DNA from: Roseateles noduli
GTDB lineage: Bacteria > Pseudomonadota > Gammaproteobacteria > Burkholderiales > Burkholderiaceae_C
Assembly: GCA_002205125.1 (NCBI GenBank)
Contig: NIOE01000002.1
Coordinates: 1-64,000, forward strand
Direction: 5' to 3'
DNA: 64,000 bases
The position numbers and the translations under genes were made by a program. Shown piece by piece: positions 8,474 to 17,249 of the stretch (positions within the stretch are counted from its first letter, which is position 1; each line of letters begins with the position of its first letter). The notes beneath the pieces were generated by a model. The model made no database searches and was not told where the DNA came from. It saw nothing but the letters and a program-made list of their open reading frames with translations.

Positions 8474-10858
8474 TCAGACCTTGAGTTCCAGGCGGACCGT
8501 CCAGACGGTGAAGCTGCGGCCGGTGCTCTCGCTGGTGACGACGCGGCCCGGCGTCGTGGCGATGCTGCCGTTGCCGTAGGTCAGCGGGACGAGGTTGCTC
8601 GCGGCCACGCGCACCGCCACGACGGGCGAGAAGGTCCACATCGCCGACAGGTCGATGACGCGCTTCTTGTCGATCTCGTTGAGGACCTGGCTGCTCTGCT
8701 GCAGCAGCGTCGTCGGGGTGTAGTTCAGCGAGGCGCCCAGCGTCAGCGGCACCGAACGCAGCCGGTAGTCGGCACCGAGGTTGGCCGTGTAGCGCGGCTG
8801 CTGATCCAGCTTGTTGTCGGGGCCGGGGATGCCGTCGACCGCGGAGTGGAACAGCGAGAGGTTGCTGCGCACGTTGACCGGGATCGCGTCGGTCAGGTAC
8901 TCGTCGAGGCGGAACTTGGCCTCCAGCTCCACGCCGTAGGTCTTGGCGTTGCCGATGTTGCGCGGGCGCACGACGTAGCGCTGCACCGGCGCATAGGGCA
9001 CGGTCTCGAGGATCGCCTGGTTGCGGATGAGGTCGGTGATGCGGCGGTAGAAGAAATTCGCGCTGAGCAGACCGCCCTTCGAGAGGTATTTCTCGTAACC
9101 GATTTCGACACCCGTGGCCATCTCCGGCTTGAGGTCGGGGTTGCCGAGCCGGTCGGGCGAGTCGATGGTGTTGTACGAGCAGGGCAGCTTGGGATCGTCG
9201 CAGGGGAAGCGGTTGCTGATGCTCAGCCGGCCGATGACGTCGTTCAGGTTGGGCGACTTGTAGCTGCGGGTGAGGCTGGCGCGGATCTGCTCGCGGCTCT
9301 TCTCGTCGATCTTGTAGACGGCGTGCAGCAGCGGGGTCAGCACGCTGGAGCTGTTGCTGACGGGGCCCTGGTTGTTGGTGCTCTCTGTCTTGATGCCTTC
9401 CCAGCGCAGACCGGCGTAGAAGCCCCACTGCTTGCCGACGTTCCACTCGTCCTGCGCGTAGGCGGCGAAGCGCCGGGTGGAGGCGTCGACGTTGTCGCCG
9501 AAGTCGGCGAGGAAGCTGCAGGCGCTGCCGGCGGCGCCTTCGGTGTAGCTCTGCAGGCAGACGCGGTTCTGATGGCGCTTGGTGCCCTCGCCCTCGACGC
9601 CGGCGACCAGGTTGTGGTCGTTGTCCATCTGGTGGGTCAGCTTCGTGTTGAAGCTCCACGAGGTGTCGCGGCTGCGGGTGGTGTCGTCCTGGGTCCGGTA
9701 GAAGTCCGTGGCCGTGTCGGTGACGTTGTCCTCGGCGCGATGGCTCTGGCTGGACATCGTCATGCGGCCGACCCCGACGCGGGTCTCGACGCGCGACTTG
9801 TCGTCGAGGCGCTTGTTCCACTGCACGTTGAGCCGGGCCATGTTGGCGCGGCTGCTGCCTTCGGTGGCGGCGGTGTTGTAGCGCAGGGCTTCGGGATCGT
9901 TCTCGTCGGTGATCGGCGGCGTCTGGGTCTGGTGGAAGCGGCTGGCGGACTCGCCGCGGTTGGCCATCAGGAAGGGCTGGATCGCGAGCGTGTCGCCGCC
10001 GTCCAGGCGCAGCTGCAGGCGGCCGGTCATGTTGAGCGACTTGCGCTCGTCCTTGGACTGGCCGAGGTTGGTGAGCAGCGTCTCGCGCTTGAGCGCGCCA
10101 GTGTTGGTGTCGTAGACCTGGGTCAGCGCGTGCGAGTCGATGTCGTCGACGCGCTTGTGCTGCATCGCGTTGACGGTGAAGTTGTAGGCGTCGCCGTGGT
10201 CGCCGATCTTGTCGTTGCGGGTCCAGTTGAAGTGCGGCGTGACGTGGTCGCGCTCGAAGGCGGTGGCCAGGCGCACCTCGTTGAGGCGGCGCTGGATGGC
10301 TTCGCGCAGGACGACGTTGATGGTGCCGGCGATGGCGCGCGCGCCGAATTCGGCGGTGGGGGCGCGCATCACCTCGATGCGTTCGATCTGCTCGGGCGGC
10401 AGCTCGTCGAGCGAGAAGCCCGGCGGCATGCGTTCGCCGTTGACGAGGATCTGGGTGTAGCCGCCGCCCATGCCGCGCATGCGGACCTCGCCGCCGCGGC
10501 CGGGACGGCCGCCGGTGGTGACGCCGGGCAGGCGCTTGAGCACCTCGCCGATGGTGGAGTCGCCGTAACGTTCGATCTCCTCGCGGCCGATGATGATCTT
10601 CGAGGCGGTGGAGGCGCGACGCTGGTCGTCGTCGCGCGAGGTGCCCTGGACCTCGACGCGGTCGAGCTGGGTGGGGTTGTCGGCTTCCTTGGCGGCGGGC
10701 GGTGCCGCGGGGCGCGAGCGCTCAGGAGCTGGCGCGGGCGCTTTCGCCGGCGGGGTGGCGGGGGCGGGCGGCGTGGTCTGGGACCAGGCGGAAGCGCTCA
10801 GGCCCAGCATCAGGGCGAAGGACAGCGGATGCAGGGCAGGTCGGCGGGTGCTTGTCAT
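8474..10858 (-). CDS. TonB-dependent outer-membrane receptor
   Basis: 794-residue TonB-dependent receptor. A signal peptide (ALMLGLSASAWSQ) is followed by a Pro/Ala-rich linker (about 28-60), the TonB-box-like LDRVEVQGTS, a plug domain (GEVLKRLPGVTTGGRPGRGG; VRMRGMGGGYTQILVNGERM), then a 22-strand barrel with several aromatic strands. The last residues are RLELKV rather than the usual terminal Phe. The plug sequence resembles receptors of the colicin/ferric-siderophore type, but no riboswitch, regulator or synthesis gene next to it reveals the substrate. It is transcribed alone. Confidence 0.88.
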   Translation of the reverse strand: MTSTRRPALHPLSFALMLGLSASAWSQTTPPAPATPPAKAPAPAPERSRPAAPPAAKEADNPTQLDRVEVQGTSRDDDQRRASTASKIIIGREEIERYGDSTIGEVLKRLPGVTTGGRPGRGGEVRMRGMGGGYTQILVNGERMPPGFSLDELPPEQIERIEVMRAPTAEFGARAIAGTINVVLREAIQRRLNEVRLATAFERDHVTPHFNWTRNDKIGDHGDAYNFTVNAMQHKRVDDIDSHALTQVYDTNTGALKRETLLTNLGQSKDERKSLNMTGRLQLRLDGGDTLAIQPFLMANRGESASRFHQTQTPPITDENDPEALRYNTAATEGSSRANMARLNVQWNKRLDDKSRVETRVGVGRMTMSSQSHRAEDNVTDTATDFYRTQDDTTRSRDTSWSFNTKLTHQMDNDHNLVAGVEGEGTKRHQNRVCLQSYTEGAAGSACSFLADFGDNVDASTRRFAAYAQDEWNVGKQWGFYAGLRWEGIKTESTNNQGPVSNSSSVLTPLLHAVYKIDEKSREQIRASLTRSYKSPNLNDVIGRLSISNRFPCDDPKLPCSYNTIDSPDRLGNPDLKPEMATGVEIGYEKYLSKGGLLSANFFYRRITDLIRNQAILETVPYAPVQRYVVRPRNIGNAKTYGVELEAKFRLDEYLTDAIPVNVRSNLSLFHSAVDGIPGPDNKLDQQPRYTANLGADYRLRSVPLTLGASLNYTPTTLLQQSSQVLNEIDKKRVIDLSAMWTFSPVVAVRVAASNLVPLTYGNGSIATTPGRVVTSESTGRSFTVWTVRLELKV

Positions 10859-11144
10859 CGAAAGGCAATGGCAGGAGCAAGCGCGGCCCGATCTGGCGAT
10901 GGCTGGGACGGAAGCGCGAAACGGGGTTGTGGTGGTGTCGCGGACGACGGCAGGAGGGCGTGTCGTCGCGGATGGGTCGAAAGGATCGCACGCTGTACGT
11001 TTCGTGACGGAGGCCGGCGCGGACTTTCAAAGTTCTTTACCCAAGGTGATGGGCGGGCGCGACGCAGGGGTGGGAAAACCCGGAATGAAGTCCCTTCGCC
11101 TGCGGGATTGCGGGCGCCGACGCTGCTGCAGTTCCCAAATGAAA
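10859..11144. other. Intergenic region upstream of the TonB receptor, no gene seen
   Basis: Between the receptor start and the small membrane-protein gene (to 11350) I see no convincing gene on either strand; open frames here lack a recognisable protein and have arginine-rich shadow composition. No riboswitch-like element was found for the receptor. Confidence 0.5.
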
Positions 11145-11168
11145 GAAGCCACCCATGGGGGTGGCTTC
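11145..11168 (-). terminator. Hairpin downstream of the 11.4-kb membrane-protein gene
   Basis: A 9-bp stem (GAAGCCACC / GGTGGCTTC) with a 6-nt loop. On the minus strand it is followed by TTTCATTT, so it can end transcription of the gene at 11351-11755. The remaining bases to 11350 hold nothing recognisable. Confidence 0.6.
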
Positions 11169-11350
11169 GTTTCTGAAGAGGGTATCCGCGACGCTGGTGA
11201 CGGGTTCCAGCTTTCTGCCCAGTAGTGCAGCCGGTTGTTGCCTCGGATGCATTGCATTCTGCCGAGGTTTTGTGACGGGCAGTTGACGAAAAGCAAGGAA
11301 AGATCGGCTCACTTCGTCGATGGCGACGGTCCCTGCGCCAGCCCGGCGCG

Positions 11351-11755
11351 TCAGAAGAACCGCTTGTAGATTGTCATCGCGGTGAATGAGATCAGGCCCC
11401 AGACGAAGACCTTGGCAAACCAGGCCGTCCAGGTCCATCCCTCGAGTTTCCGCCGCTGCTTCTCGACGTAGGCGCTGTATTCGGGGAACAGGTCGTCGAC
11501 TTTCAGCACGCCGTCGACATAGGCGCGCGAGATGACCTTTCTCGGACGCAGGGTGATCTTGACCTCGATGCGGATGCGGTGCTGCTCATAAGTGACCTCG
11601 TGGGCGCCATCGAAGCTGAAGCTCCACCGCGAGGACACCAGGCGGTCGTCCACGTAGTACTTCTCGCCGCCGAGCCAGCCGCAGACGATCTTGAACTCAT
11701 GGCGATCGTTCTCACCAAAGCGGAACGACGACGTCAATGCTTTCCATCCGGCCAT
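11351..11755 (-). CDS. Hypothetical protein with C-terminal transmembrane helix
   Basis: About 134 residues, unrecognised. The body (MAGWKALTSSFRFGENDRHEFKI...) is mixed beta-rich sequence with many basic and aromatic residues. The C-terminus has one hydrophobic helix (VFVWGLISFTAMTIY) ending KRFF. The start at 11755 is preferred over the Met five codons upstream because GGAGGGAG then sits at ribosome-binding distance. Its tail-anchored look suggests an inner-membrane protein with a cytoplasmic domain. Gene reality is supported by the start signal, a terminator-like hairpin downstream and non-shadow composition. Confidence 0.6.
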   Translation of the reverse strand: MAGWKALTSSFRFGENDRHEFKIVCGWLGGEKYYVDDRLVSSRWSFSFDGAHEVTYEQHRIRIEVKITLRPRKVISRAYVDGVLKVDDLFPEYSAYVEKQRRKLEGWTWTAWFAKVFVWGLISFTAMTIYKRFF

Positions 11756-11812
11756 GCCCACTCCCTCCATCTTGTGATGGGGCCGGATTGTGACGGCTCC
11801 TGCGCGACCGCT

Positions 11813-12862
11813 TCAGCCGGCGGGCATGGCGTCGCTGCGCAAGCGCCGCGTCGACTCCCGGACGATCAACTGCGGCATCGGCGGCTCGATCGCGGAGCCG
11901 CCGGTGCGCAGCAGGTCCAGCATCGCCGAGGCCGCGCGCCGGCCGAGTTCGGCGATGTGGACGTCGACCGTCGTGCGCGGCGGGCTGGCATGCGCGGTGT
12001 TCAGGAGATCGTCGTAGCCGACGAGCGAGACGTCCTCCGGCACGCGGAAGCCGCGACTGTGCAGCACGCGTGCTGCGCCGGCCGCCATCTGATCGTTGGC
12101 CGCGAAGACGGCCGTGAATTGCAGACCGAGATCGAGCATGCGCGTCATCGCCGCGGCGCCGCCGATCTCGCGATAGTCGCCGCTGCCGATCAGCGCCTCG
12201 TCGACGGCGAGACCCGCTTCGGCGAACGCCGCGCGATAGCCGCGTTCGCGTTCCGACGAATCCGCGTGCGCCGGATCGCCGCTGATGAAGGCGATGCGCG
12301 TGTGGCCTCGGTCGATCAGATGCCGCGTCGCGGCGCGCGCGCCTTCGAGGTCGTCCGTCTTCAGCGCGTGCAGACCTTCCGCCCGCAGCGCCCGGCCCGT
12401 CACGACGACCGGCAGCTCGCGCGCGAGCGCGGCGAGGAACTGGTCGCTCAGCCCGCCGGTGAGCACGATGATCCCGTCCACGCGCCGCGACCGCAGCGAG
12501 GCGATGCAGCGCTGCTCCTCATCCGGTTGCCAGTGCCCGCTCGCCACGACGAGCCCGTAGCCGGCGGGCGTCAGCACTTCCTCGATGCCGCGCAGCAGCA
12601 GCGCGTAGAACGGGCTTTCGAAGTACTGCGCGAGCAGCCCGATGTTGAAGGTCCTGCCGTCCGCGAGCGCGCGGGCGATGGTGTTGGGGACGAAGCCCAG
12701 TTCGTCGATCGCGCGCCGGACGCGTTCGGCCTTGGCCGAACTCACCTGCGCGCTGCCGCTGAGCACGCGCGAGACGGTGCTCGGCGACACGCCGCTGGCG
12801 ACGGCCACCATGCCCAGCGTGACCTCGCTGGACGTCGACAGGAGGGGCTTCTTTCTCTTCAT
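11813..12862 (-). CDS. LacI-family transcriptional regulator
   Basis: 349-residue LacI/GalR repressor. The N-terminal helix-turn-helix (VTLGMVAVASGVSPSTVSRV, about residues 14-33) with hinge helix (NTIARALADGRT) is followed by a periplasmic-binding-protein-like effector domain (FNIGLLAQYFESPFYALLLRGIEE... SLVGYDDLLNTAHASPPRTTV). Effectors of this family are usually sugars or nucleosides. The divergent neighbour is a TSUP anion exporter or importer, so that gene and lacI itself are the likely targets. A perfect LacI-type palindrome lies three bases upstream of its own start codon. Confidence 0.92.
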   Translation of the reverse strand: MKRKKPLLSTSSEVTLGMVAVASGVSPSTVSRVLSGSAQVSSAKAERVRRAIDELGFVPNTIARALADGRTFNIGLLAQYFESPFYALLLRGIEEVLTPAGYGLVVASGHWQPDEEQRCIASLRSRRVDGIIVLTGGLSDQFLAALARELPVVVTGRALRAEGLHALKTDDLEGARAATRHLIDRGHTRIAFISGDPAHADSSERERGYRAAFAEAGLAVDEALIGSGDYREIGGAAAMTRMLDLGLQFTAVFAANDQMAAGAARVLHSRGFRVPEDVSLVGYDDLLNTAHASPPRTTVDVHIAELGRRAASAMLDLLRTGGSAIEPPMPQLIVRESTRRLRSDAMPAG

Positions 12863-12864
12863 GG

Positions 12865-12876
12865 GAAAGCGCTTTC
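12865..12876. promoter_or_regulatory. LacI-family operator overlapping the lacI ribosome-binding region
   Basis: GAAAGCGCTTTC is a perfect 12-bp palindrome with the central CG typical of LacI/GalR operators. It sits 3-14 bases upstream of the lacI ATG, where the Shine-Dalgarno would be, so repressor binding would block transcript elongation or initiation of its own gene. No second copy was noticed near the divergent transporter. Confidence 0.75.
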
Positions 12877-12998
12877 AAGAACTCGACGATCCTACTCCCG
12901 CAGGTGTCCCCCGCGCACGTTTTGTCGGCGGCCCGTGCGCACGCCGTGCGGTCCCGCCAGCGCGGTGCGCGCGTGTTTCCGATGGAAGAATGCGCCGC

Positions 12999-13745
12999 AT
13001 GGAATCCATTGGCATCGTGATCCTGGGCGCCGTCTGCGCCGGCTTCGTGCAGGGCCTGTCCGGTTTCGGCTTCGGGCTGACCGCCATGTCGTTCTGGGCC
13101 TGGACGCTGGATCCGCGCCTGGCGGCGGCGCTGGCGGTCTTCGGCTCGCTGACCGGCCAGATCATCGCGGCGGTGACGGTGCGACGCGGCTTCGACTGGC
13201 TGCGGCTGGCGCCCTTCCTGGTCGGCGGGCTGGCCGGCGTGCCCATCGGCACGGCACTGCTGCCGCTGCTCGACATCCAGATGTTCAAGGCCGTCCTCGG
13301 CGGGCTGCTGGTCGTCTGGTGCCCGGCGATGCTGATGGCGTCCCGGCTGCCGAGGATCCAGTCCGGCGGGCGCGTGGCGGACGGCGTGGTCGGCGCCATC
13401 GGCGGGGTGATGGGCGGGCTCGGCGGTTTCACCGGCACTGTCCCGACGCTCTGGTGCACCCTTCGCGGGCTTCCCAAGGACGAGCAGCGCGCCATCATCC
13501 AGAACTTCAACCTCTCGGCGCTGGCCGTGACGATGGCGGTCTACCTCTTCAAGGGGGTCGTCACGCGCGACATGCTGCCGATGTTCGGTATCGTCGCGCC
13601 GGCCATGCTGGTGCCGACGCTGCTGGGCGGGCGGCTGTACCACGGCATCTCCGACCAGCGCTTCCGCCAGATCGTGCTGAGCCTGCTGACCGCGTCGGGC
13701 GTGGCGCTGCTGGGGTCGTCGCTGCCGGCGCTGCTGTCCCGCTGA
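12999..13745 (+). CDS. TSUP-family (TauE/SafE) membrane permease
   Basis: 248-residue inner-membrane protein of the sulfite exporter TauE/SafE family (formerly DUF81), which moves small anions such as sulfite, sulfonates or organosulfur acids. Hydrophobic helices run throughout, and the two family repeats are visible: GFVQGLSGFGFGLTAMSFW near the N-terminus and GGVMGGLGGFTGTVPTLW in the second half. The start at 12999 leaves GGAAG at suitable spacing; an ATG three codons earlier is possible. It is divergent from the LacI-type regulator; substrate unknown. Confidence 0.88.
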   Translation: MESIGIVILGAVCAGFVQGLSGFGFGLTAMSFWAWTLDPRLAAALAVFGSLTGQIIAAVTVRRGFDWLRLAPFLVGGLAGVPIGTALLPLLDIQMFKAVLGGLLVVWCPAMLMASRLPRIQSGGRVADGVVGAIGGVMGGLGGFTGTVPTLWCTLRGLPKDEQRAIIQNFNLSALAVTMAVYLFKGVVTRDMLPMFGIVAPAMLVPTLLGGRLYHGISDQRFRQIVLSLLTASGVALLGSSLPALLSR

Positions 13746-13800
13746 GGCGGGCGGGCCCGCCGATTGCTACCGCCGCCCCAACTGTCATTCCTTGCACGCC

Positions 13801-14193
13801 ATGTCGGAACGCCTCAAGGTCCTGGTCGCCGATGACCAGCCGGATTCGCTGGATCTCCTGCGCGAGCTGCTCACGGTCTACAACTTCGAGCTGCGGGTCG
13901 CCCGCAACGGGCTGGAGGCGATCGGGATCGGCCTGAAGTGGGAGCCCGACATCCTGATCACCGACATCGACATGCCGGACGCCGACGGCCGTCATCTGGC
14001 GGGTCGGCTGAAGGTGAGCCTGCCGGCGCTGATCGCGATCGCGGTCAGCGGCACGCCGCTGAACACGGACTTCGAGTCGGCCGAGGATCTGATCTTCGAC
14101 GACTACTTCGTCAAGCCGATCGATTTCGGGCGGCTGCACAAGACGCTGACGAAATACGGGGCGAAGCTGGACGGGGCGCCCTCGACGTATTGA
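13801..14193 (+). CDS. Stand-alone response-regulator receiver protein
   Basis: 130-residue CheY-like receiver domain with no output domain. The acidic pocket (Asp11, Asp12), phospho-acceptor Asp55 in TDIDMPDADG, and conserved Lys105 in FVKPID are present. Such single-domain regulators relay phosphate or act through protein contacts. No histidine kinase lies in this window, so its partner is elsewhere. An in-frame Met three codons upstream (13792) is an alternative start. Confidence 0.9.
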   Translation: MSERLKVLVADDQPDSLDLLRELLTVYNFELRVARNGLEAIGIGLKWEPDILITDIDMPDADGRHLAGRLKVSLPALIAIAVSGTPLNTDFESAEDLIFDDYFVKPIDFGRLHKTLTKYGAKLDGAPSTY

Positions 14194-14278
14194 GGGTCGC
14201 CGCTGCGGCCACGGCAGCGGCGACCGGACGGGAGCGCCCGTATCATCGCCCGCACTGTCATCGACATCGGGAGACGCC

Positions 14279-15040
14279 GTGAGGCGACTGCTGCACCTGA
14301 CGAGCCGCCATCGCGCGCCGTCCACGAACCAGGCGCTGGGGCTGCTGCTCGCGTTCAACGCGGGGGCGGTGAACGCGGGCGGGTTCCTGATCCTGCAGCG
14401 GTACACCTCGCACATGACGGGCTTCGCCTCGCAGCTGGCGGACGGCGCGGTGATGGGGCAGGGGACGCTGGTGCTGAACGCGCTGGGGGCGATCCTGGCC
14501 TTCCTGGCTGGCGCGGCGGTGTGCGCGGTGCTGGTGAACTGGGCGAGGCAGCACGGCCTTCGCAGCGTGTATGCGCTGCCGCTGATGCTGGAGGCGGCGC
14601 TGCTGTTCCCGTTCGGGCTGATGGGCGCGATCACGCTGACCTGGCACACGCCGTTCGCGGTGCCGCTGACGGTGCTGCTGCTGGCGTTCATCATGGGACT
14701 GCAGAACGCGGTGGGGTCCAAGACCTCGGGCGGGAGCATCCGCACCACCCACATGACGGGGAACATCACCGACCTCGGGATGGAGCTCGGGAAGATGCTT
14801 TATTGGAACCGGCAGCCGTCGGTGAAGCGCGCCGCGGTGCGGCACGACCGGTTGCGGGCGACGCGCGCGGGCGGCCTGCTGGCCGCGTTCGTGCTCGGCG
14901 GCGGGGCGGGGGCGCTCGGGTTCAAGCACCTGGGGTTCGTGTGCGTGGTGCCGCTGGCGGCGGTGCTGTTCGTGCTCGCGCTGCCGCCGGTGACCAAGGA
15001 TTGGGGACGGTGGCGGGGGCTGTTGACGCGAGGACGTTGA
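14279..15040 (+). CDS. YoaK/DUF1275-family membrane protein
   Basis: 253-residue inner-membrane protein of the DUF1275 family. Family features seen: an N-terminal helix with AGAVNAGGFLIL, RYTSHMTGFASQLADG, and the repeated-type motif RTTHMTGNITDLGMELG about 100 residues later. Several hydrophobic helices make up the rest. GTG start, preceded by GGGAGA at good spacing. Function of the family is not established; some members are annotated as transporters. Upstream neighbour is the receiver protein, 85 bp away, possibly co-transcribed. Confidence 0.88.
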   Translation: MRRLLHLTSRHRAPSTNQALGLLLAFNAGAVNAGGFLILQRYTSHMTGFASQLADGAVMGQGTLVLNALGAILAFLAGAAVCAVLVNWARQHGLRSVYALPLMLEAALLFPFGLMGAITLTWHTPFAVPLTVLLLAFIMGLQNAVGSKTSGGSIRTTHMTGNITDLGMELGKMLYWNRQPSVKRAAVRHDRLRATRAGGLLAAFVLGGGAGALGFKHLGFVCVVPLAAVLFVLALPPVTKDWGRWRGLLTRGR

Positions 15041-15098
15041 TGCGAGGACGTTGACGGCGACCGGAAAGAATTCCAAGAGATCCGAAAGGGGAGGGTGA

Positions 15099-15719
15099 AT
15101 GGGCGCAGACGACGTGCGGCGACGCGTTGCGACGGTGATGGGCGTTGTGCTGGTGCACGGGATGGTCGTGGTGGTGTGGACCTGGACGAGCACGAAGAGG
15201 ACGACGCCGCCCGTCCGGGAGATCGCGATCACGGTGGCATTGAAGCCGATGGAGAGCCCGCCGCAGAGTCGCAGCGAGACGCGGTCTGCGGTGCCGCGTG
15301 CGCTGCCGCCGAGTCTGTTGGTGGTCCCACCGACGGAGCGGGAGATGACCAGGACGCCGACTGACTCGCCCGGCTGGGAGCACGACTGGACGAGACCCCG
15401 CTCGGGTGGCGCATCGCAGCAGGCGGACGGCTCGTCGTCTGCTTCCAGCGCGCCTGGCGGACCGTTGGTGCTGGCTCCCTCGAAGGAGGCGATCAAAGGC
15501 GCGTTCGCGAACCCGGCGGTCGTCGATCCGCGTGCCAATTCGCCGAGGCCGAACGCGGAAGAGCGCATGGCGATGGCGATCGATCCGTCGCTCTGCCTGA
15601 AGGTCGACCGTGACCCTGACGGCACGGAGCGCAGGTCCTGGAGCCACTACACCGAGGTCGTCCCGGCCATCACTCAGCAGACGGGCTTGAAGGGCAAGCC
15701 GGTGAGGGTGTGCGCGTGA
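15099..15719 (+). CDS. Hypothetical membrane-anchored periplasmic protein
   Basis: 206 residues, not recognised. A single N-terminal membrane helix (VMGVVLVHGMVVVVWTW) is followed by a Pro/Ser/Arg-rich disordered stretch (about 35-135) and a short C-terminal domain with two Cys (one in DPSLCLKVDRD, one at the penultimate position in PVRVCA) that could form a disulfide. The shape is like a TonB-type or secretion-accessory anchor, but no such motif is present. ATG is preceded by GGGGAGGGTGA, an excellent ribosome-binding site, which supports a real gene. Confidence 0.65.
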   Translation: MGADDVRRRVATVMGVVLVHGMVVVVWTWTSTKRTTPPVREIAITVALKPMESPPQSRSETRSAVPRALPPSLLVVPPTEREMTRTPTDSPGWEHDWTRPRSGGASQQADGSSSASSAPGGPLVLAPSKEAIKGAFANPAVVDPRANSPRPNAEERMAMAIDPSLCLKVDRDPDGTERRSWSHYTEVVPAITQQTGLKGKPVRVCA

Positions 15720-15781
15720 GCGCCTGACCCTGTGTCTTCGACGCGCTGGCCGACGCACAATCGCGCCGATTGGAGCCTCGC

Positions 15782-16411
15782 ATGCTAGACCACCTCGACG
15801 TCGACCTCGACCCGCAAAAGATCAATGCCTTCTGGGCCTGGCTGGCATCGCGCCAGGCCGACCTGGACGCGCTGACATCGCCGGACTACCCATTCTGGGA
15901 TGAGCTGCTGGAACACCTTCAAGCGGTGAACGATGGCCTCTGGTTCGAGGTCTCCGCGCCCGGCGAGGATGACCGCGAGCTGGTGATCACCGCGCAGGGC
16001 CAGTGGGAACTATTTCCGCTGGTCGAGGCGATGGTGTCGGTGGCACCGGAGCTGCCGGGGTGGATTCCCGTGGCGCTGAAGCCGGCGATGGGCTTCGACT
16101 TCGGCATCAAGTTCGAGGGCCTGGACCTGAACCCGAACGGCATCTGGTTCGAGCCGCTGGTGGATCCGGATGCGCCTGAGGTGCTGGGTCTTCGCGTCGC
16201 GATTGAGGGCTTCAACGTCGACCAGGAAGATGACTTCGCCAACGGCCTGCTGATCATGCTGGACACCGCGCTCGGCGAGAAGGCGGCCGCGACGGACGTC
16301 GATCTGGTGGAAGTCTGCGAAGTGCCGGATGACCCGGATGACGAAGGCTTCCTGCCGTTTGCGGAGCTGGCCAGCTATTTGGCCTGGCGGAAGAGCCGGC
16401 TGACGCATTGA
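15782..16411 (+). CDS. Hypothetical acidic cytoplasmic protein
   Basis: 209 residues, strongly acidic, no signal peptide or membrane helix. Begins MLDHLDVDLDPQKINAFWAW and contains Trp-rich patches (GLWFEVSAPGEDDRELVI, QWELFPLVEAM, LPGWIPVALKPAMGFDFGI). The layout resembles small acidic proteins of unknown function in gamma- and betaproteobacteria, some of which are immunity-like, but I do not recognise a named family. Convergent with the NYN-domain gene, 22 bp away. Confidence 0.65.
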   Translation: MLDHLDVDLDPQKINAFWAWLASRQADLDALTSPDYPFWDELLEHLQAVNDGLWFEVSAPGEDDRELVITAQGQWELFPLVEAMVSVAPELPGWIPVALKPAMGFDFGIKFEGLDLNPNGIWFEPLVDPDAPEVLGLRVAIEGFNVDQEDDFANGLLIMLDTALGEKAAATDVDLVEVCEVPDDPDDEGFLPFAELASYLAWRKSRLTH

Positions 16412-16433
16412 GCGGCGACGGAACAGGAGCCGC

Positions 16434-17207
16434 TCACGCAGCGTTGTTGCCGGCCGCGAGCGCGACGGTCCAGTGGCCACCGGGTTCTTGCCGCACATTG
16501 AGCAGGTCGTAGGTCTTCAGCATGCTGACCAGCCCCGAATGCCCAAAGGTCTGCGGTGAGAAGCCCGGATCGGTGCGGCGCAGATAGGAGCCGAGCGTTC
16601 CGACGTGGACGCGGCCGTCGGAGGTGTCGGCGGCCATGAGCTTCACGGCGTTCACGAGCGCCTTCGGGCGCTGTTTCGGCTTGGCTGGTGGTGCAGGGGC
16701 TGCGGGCTTGGCGGCGGCGGCTGGCTCTGTCGACGCAGGCTCGACCGTGGCCGCTGCGGCGACCTCTGGCGGTGTCCACTCGAAGAACTGATCGCTCGCG
16801 TTGCGCAATGCTGCGGGCGTCTTCGCCTCGCCCACGATGAGCACGGTCGAGCCGCGCTCGCGCAGCTTCCGGCAGAGGTAGGCGAAGTCCGAATCGCTGG
16901 TGACGATGCAGAAGGTATCCGCGCGCCGGTCGAAGAGCGCCTCGATGGCATCGAGCGCGAGGGCGATGTCCGCGGTGTTCTTGCCCGCCGCGTACTGGTA
17001 CTGCAGACACGGCGTGAAAGCGAGGCGCACCAGCGCCTCCTGCCACTTCTTCGCGAGCGTCTCGTGGTTGCCGTAGCCGCGCCGGATGATCACACGCCCG
17101 AACTGGGCGACCACGCTCAACGCGTGCTGGAGGATCTCCGGCGTGGTGTTGTCGCAGTCGACGAGAACGGCGACCTTGGCGTCGGTGCGGATGTCGGTGG
17201 TGTCCAC
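16434..17207 (-). CDS. NYN-domain PIN-like nuclease with OST-HTH/LOTUS domain
   Basis: 257 residues. The N-terminal NYN (PIN-fold) ribonuclease domain shows the expected acidic residues: VDCDN (Asp17, Asp19), NTADIALALDAIEAL and VTSDSDFAYL. A Pro/Ala-rich linker (about 150-178) leads to a C-terminal OST-HTH/LOTUS domain, which binds RNA in other proteins (DGRVHVGTLGSYLRRTDPGF...YDLLNV). The combination is typical of bacterial LabA/DUF88-type proteins thought to act in RNA processing. GTG start preceded by GGGGAGG. Transcribed separately, 42 bp downstream of the DUF4124 gene. Confidence 0.88.
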   Translation of the reverse strand: MDTTDIRTDAKVAVLVDCDNTTPEILQHALSVVAQFGRVIIRRGYGNHETLAKKWQEALVRLAFTPCLQYQYAAGKNTADIALALDAIEALFDRRADTFCIVTSDSDFAYLCRKLRERGSTVLIVGEAKTPAALRNASDQFFEWTPPEVAAAATVEPASTEPAAAAKPAAPAPPAKPKQRPKALVNAVKLMAADTSDGRVHVGTLGSYLRRTDPGFSPQTFGHSGLVSMLKTYDLLNVRQEPGGHWTVALAAGNNAA

Positions 17208-17249
17208 TCTGCCTCCCCATTCGGTTTTTGGCAGAGTGTCCTTCCACTT

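Noticed and set aside
10859..11350. Small ORFs between the TonB receptor and the membrane protein
   Set aside because: Arg-rich composition, no ribosome-binding sites, and one frame runs through a terminator-like hairpin.
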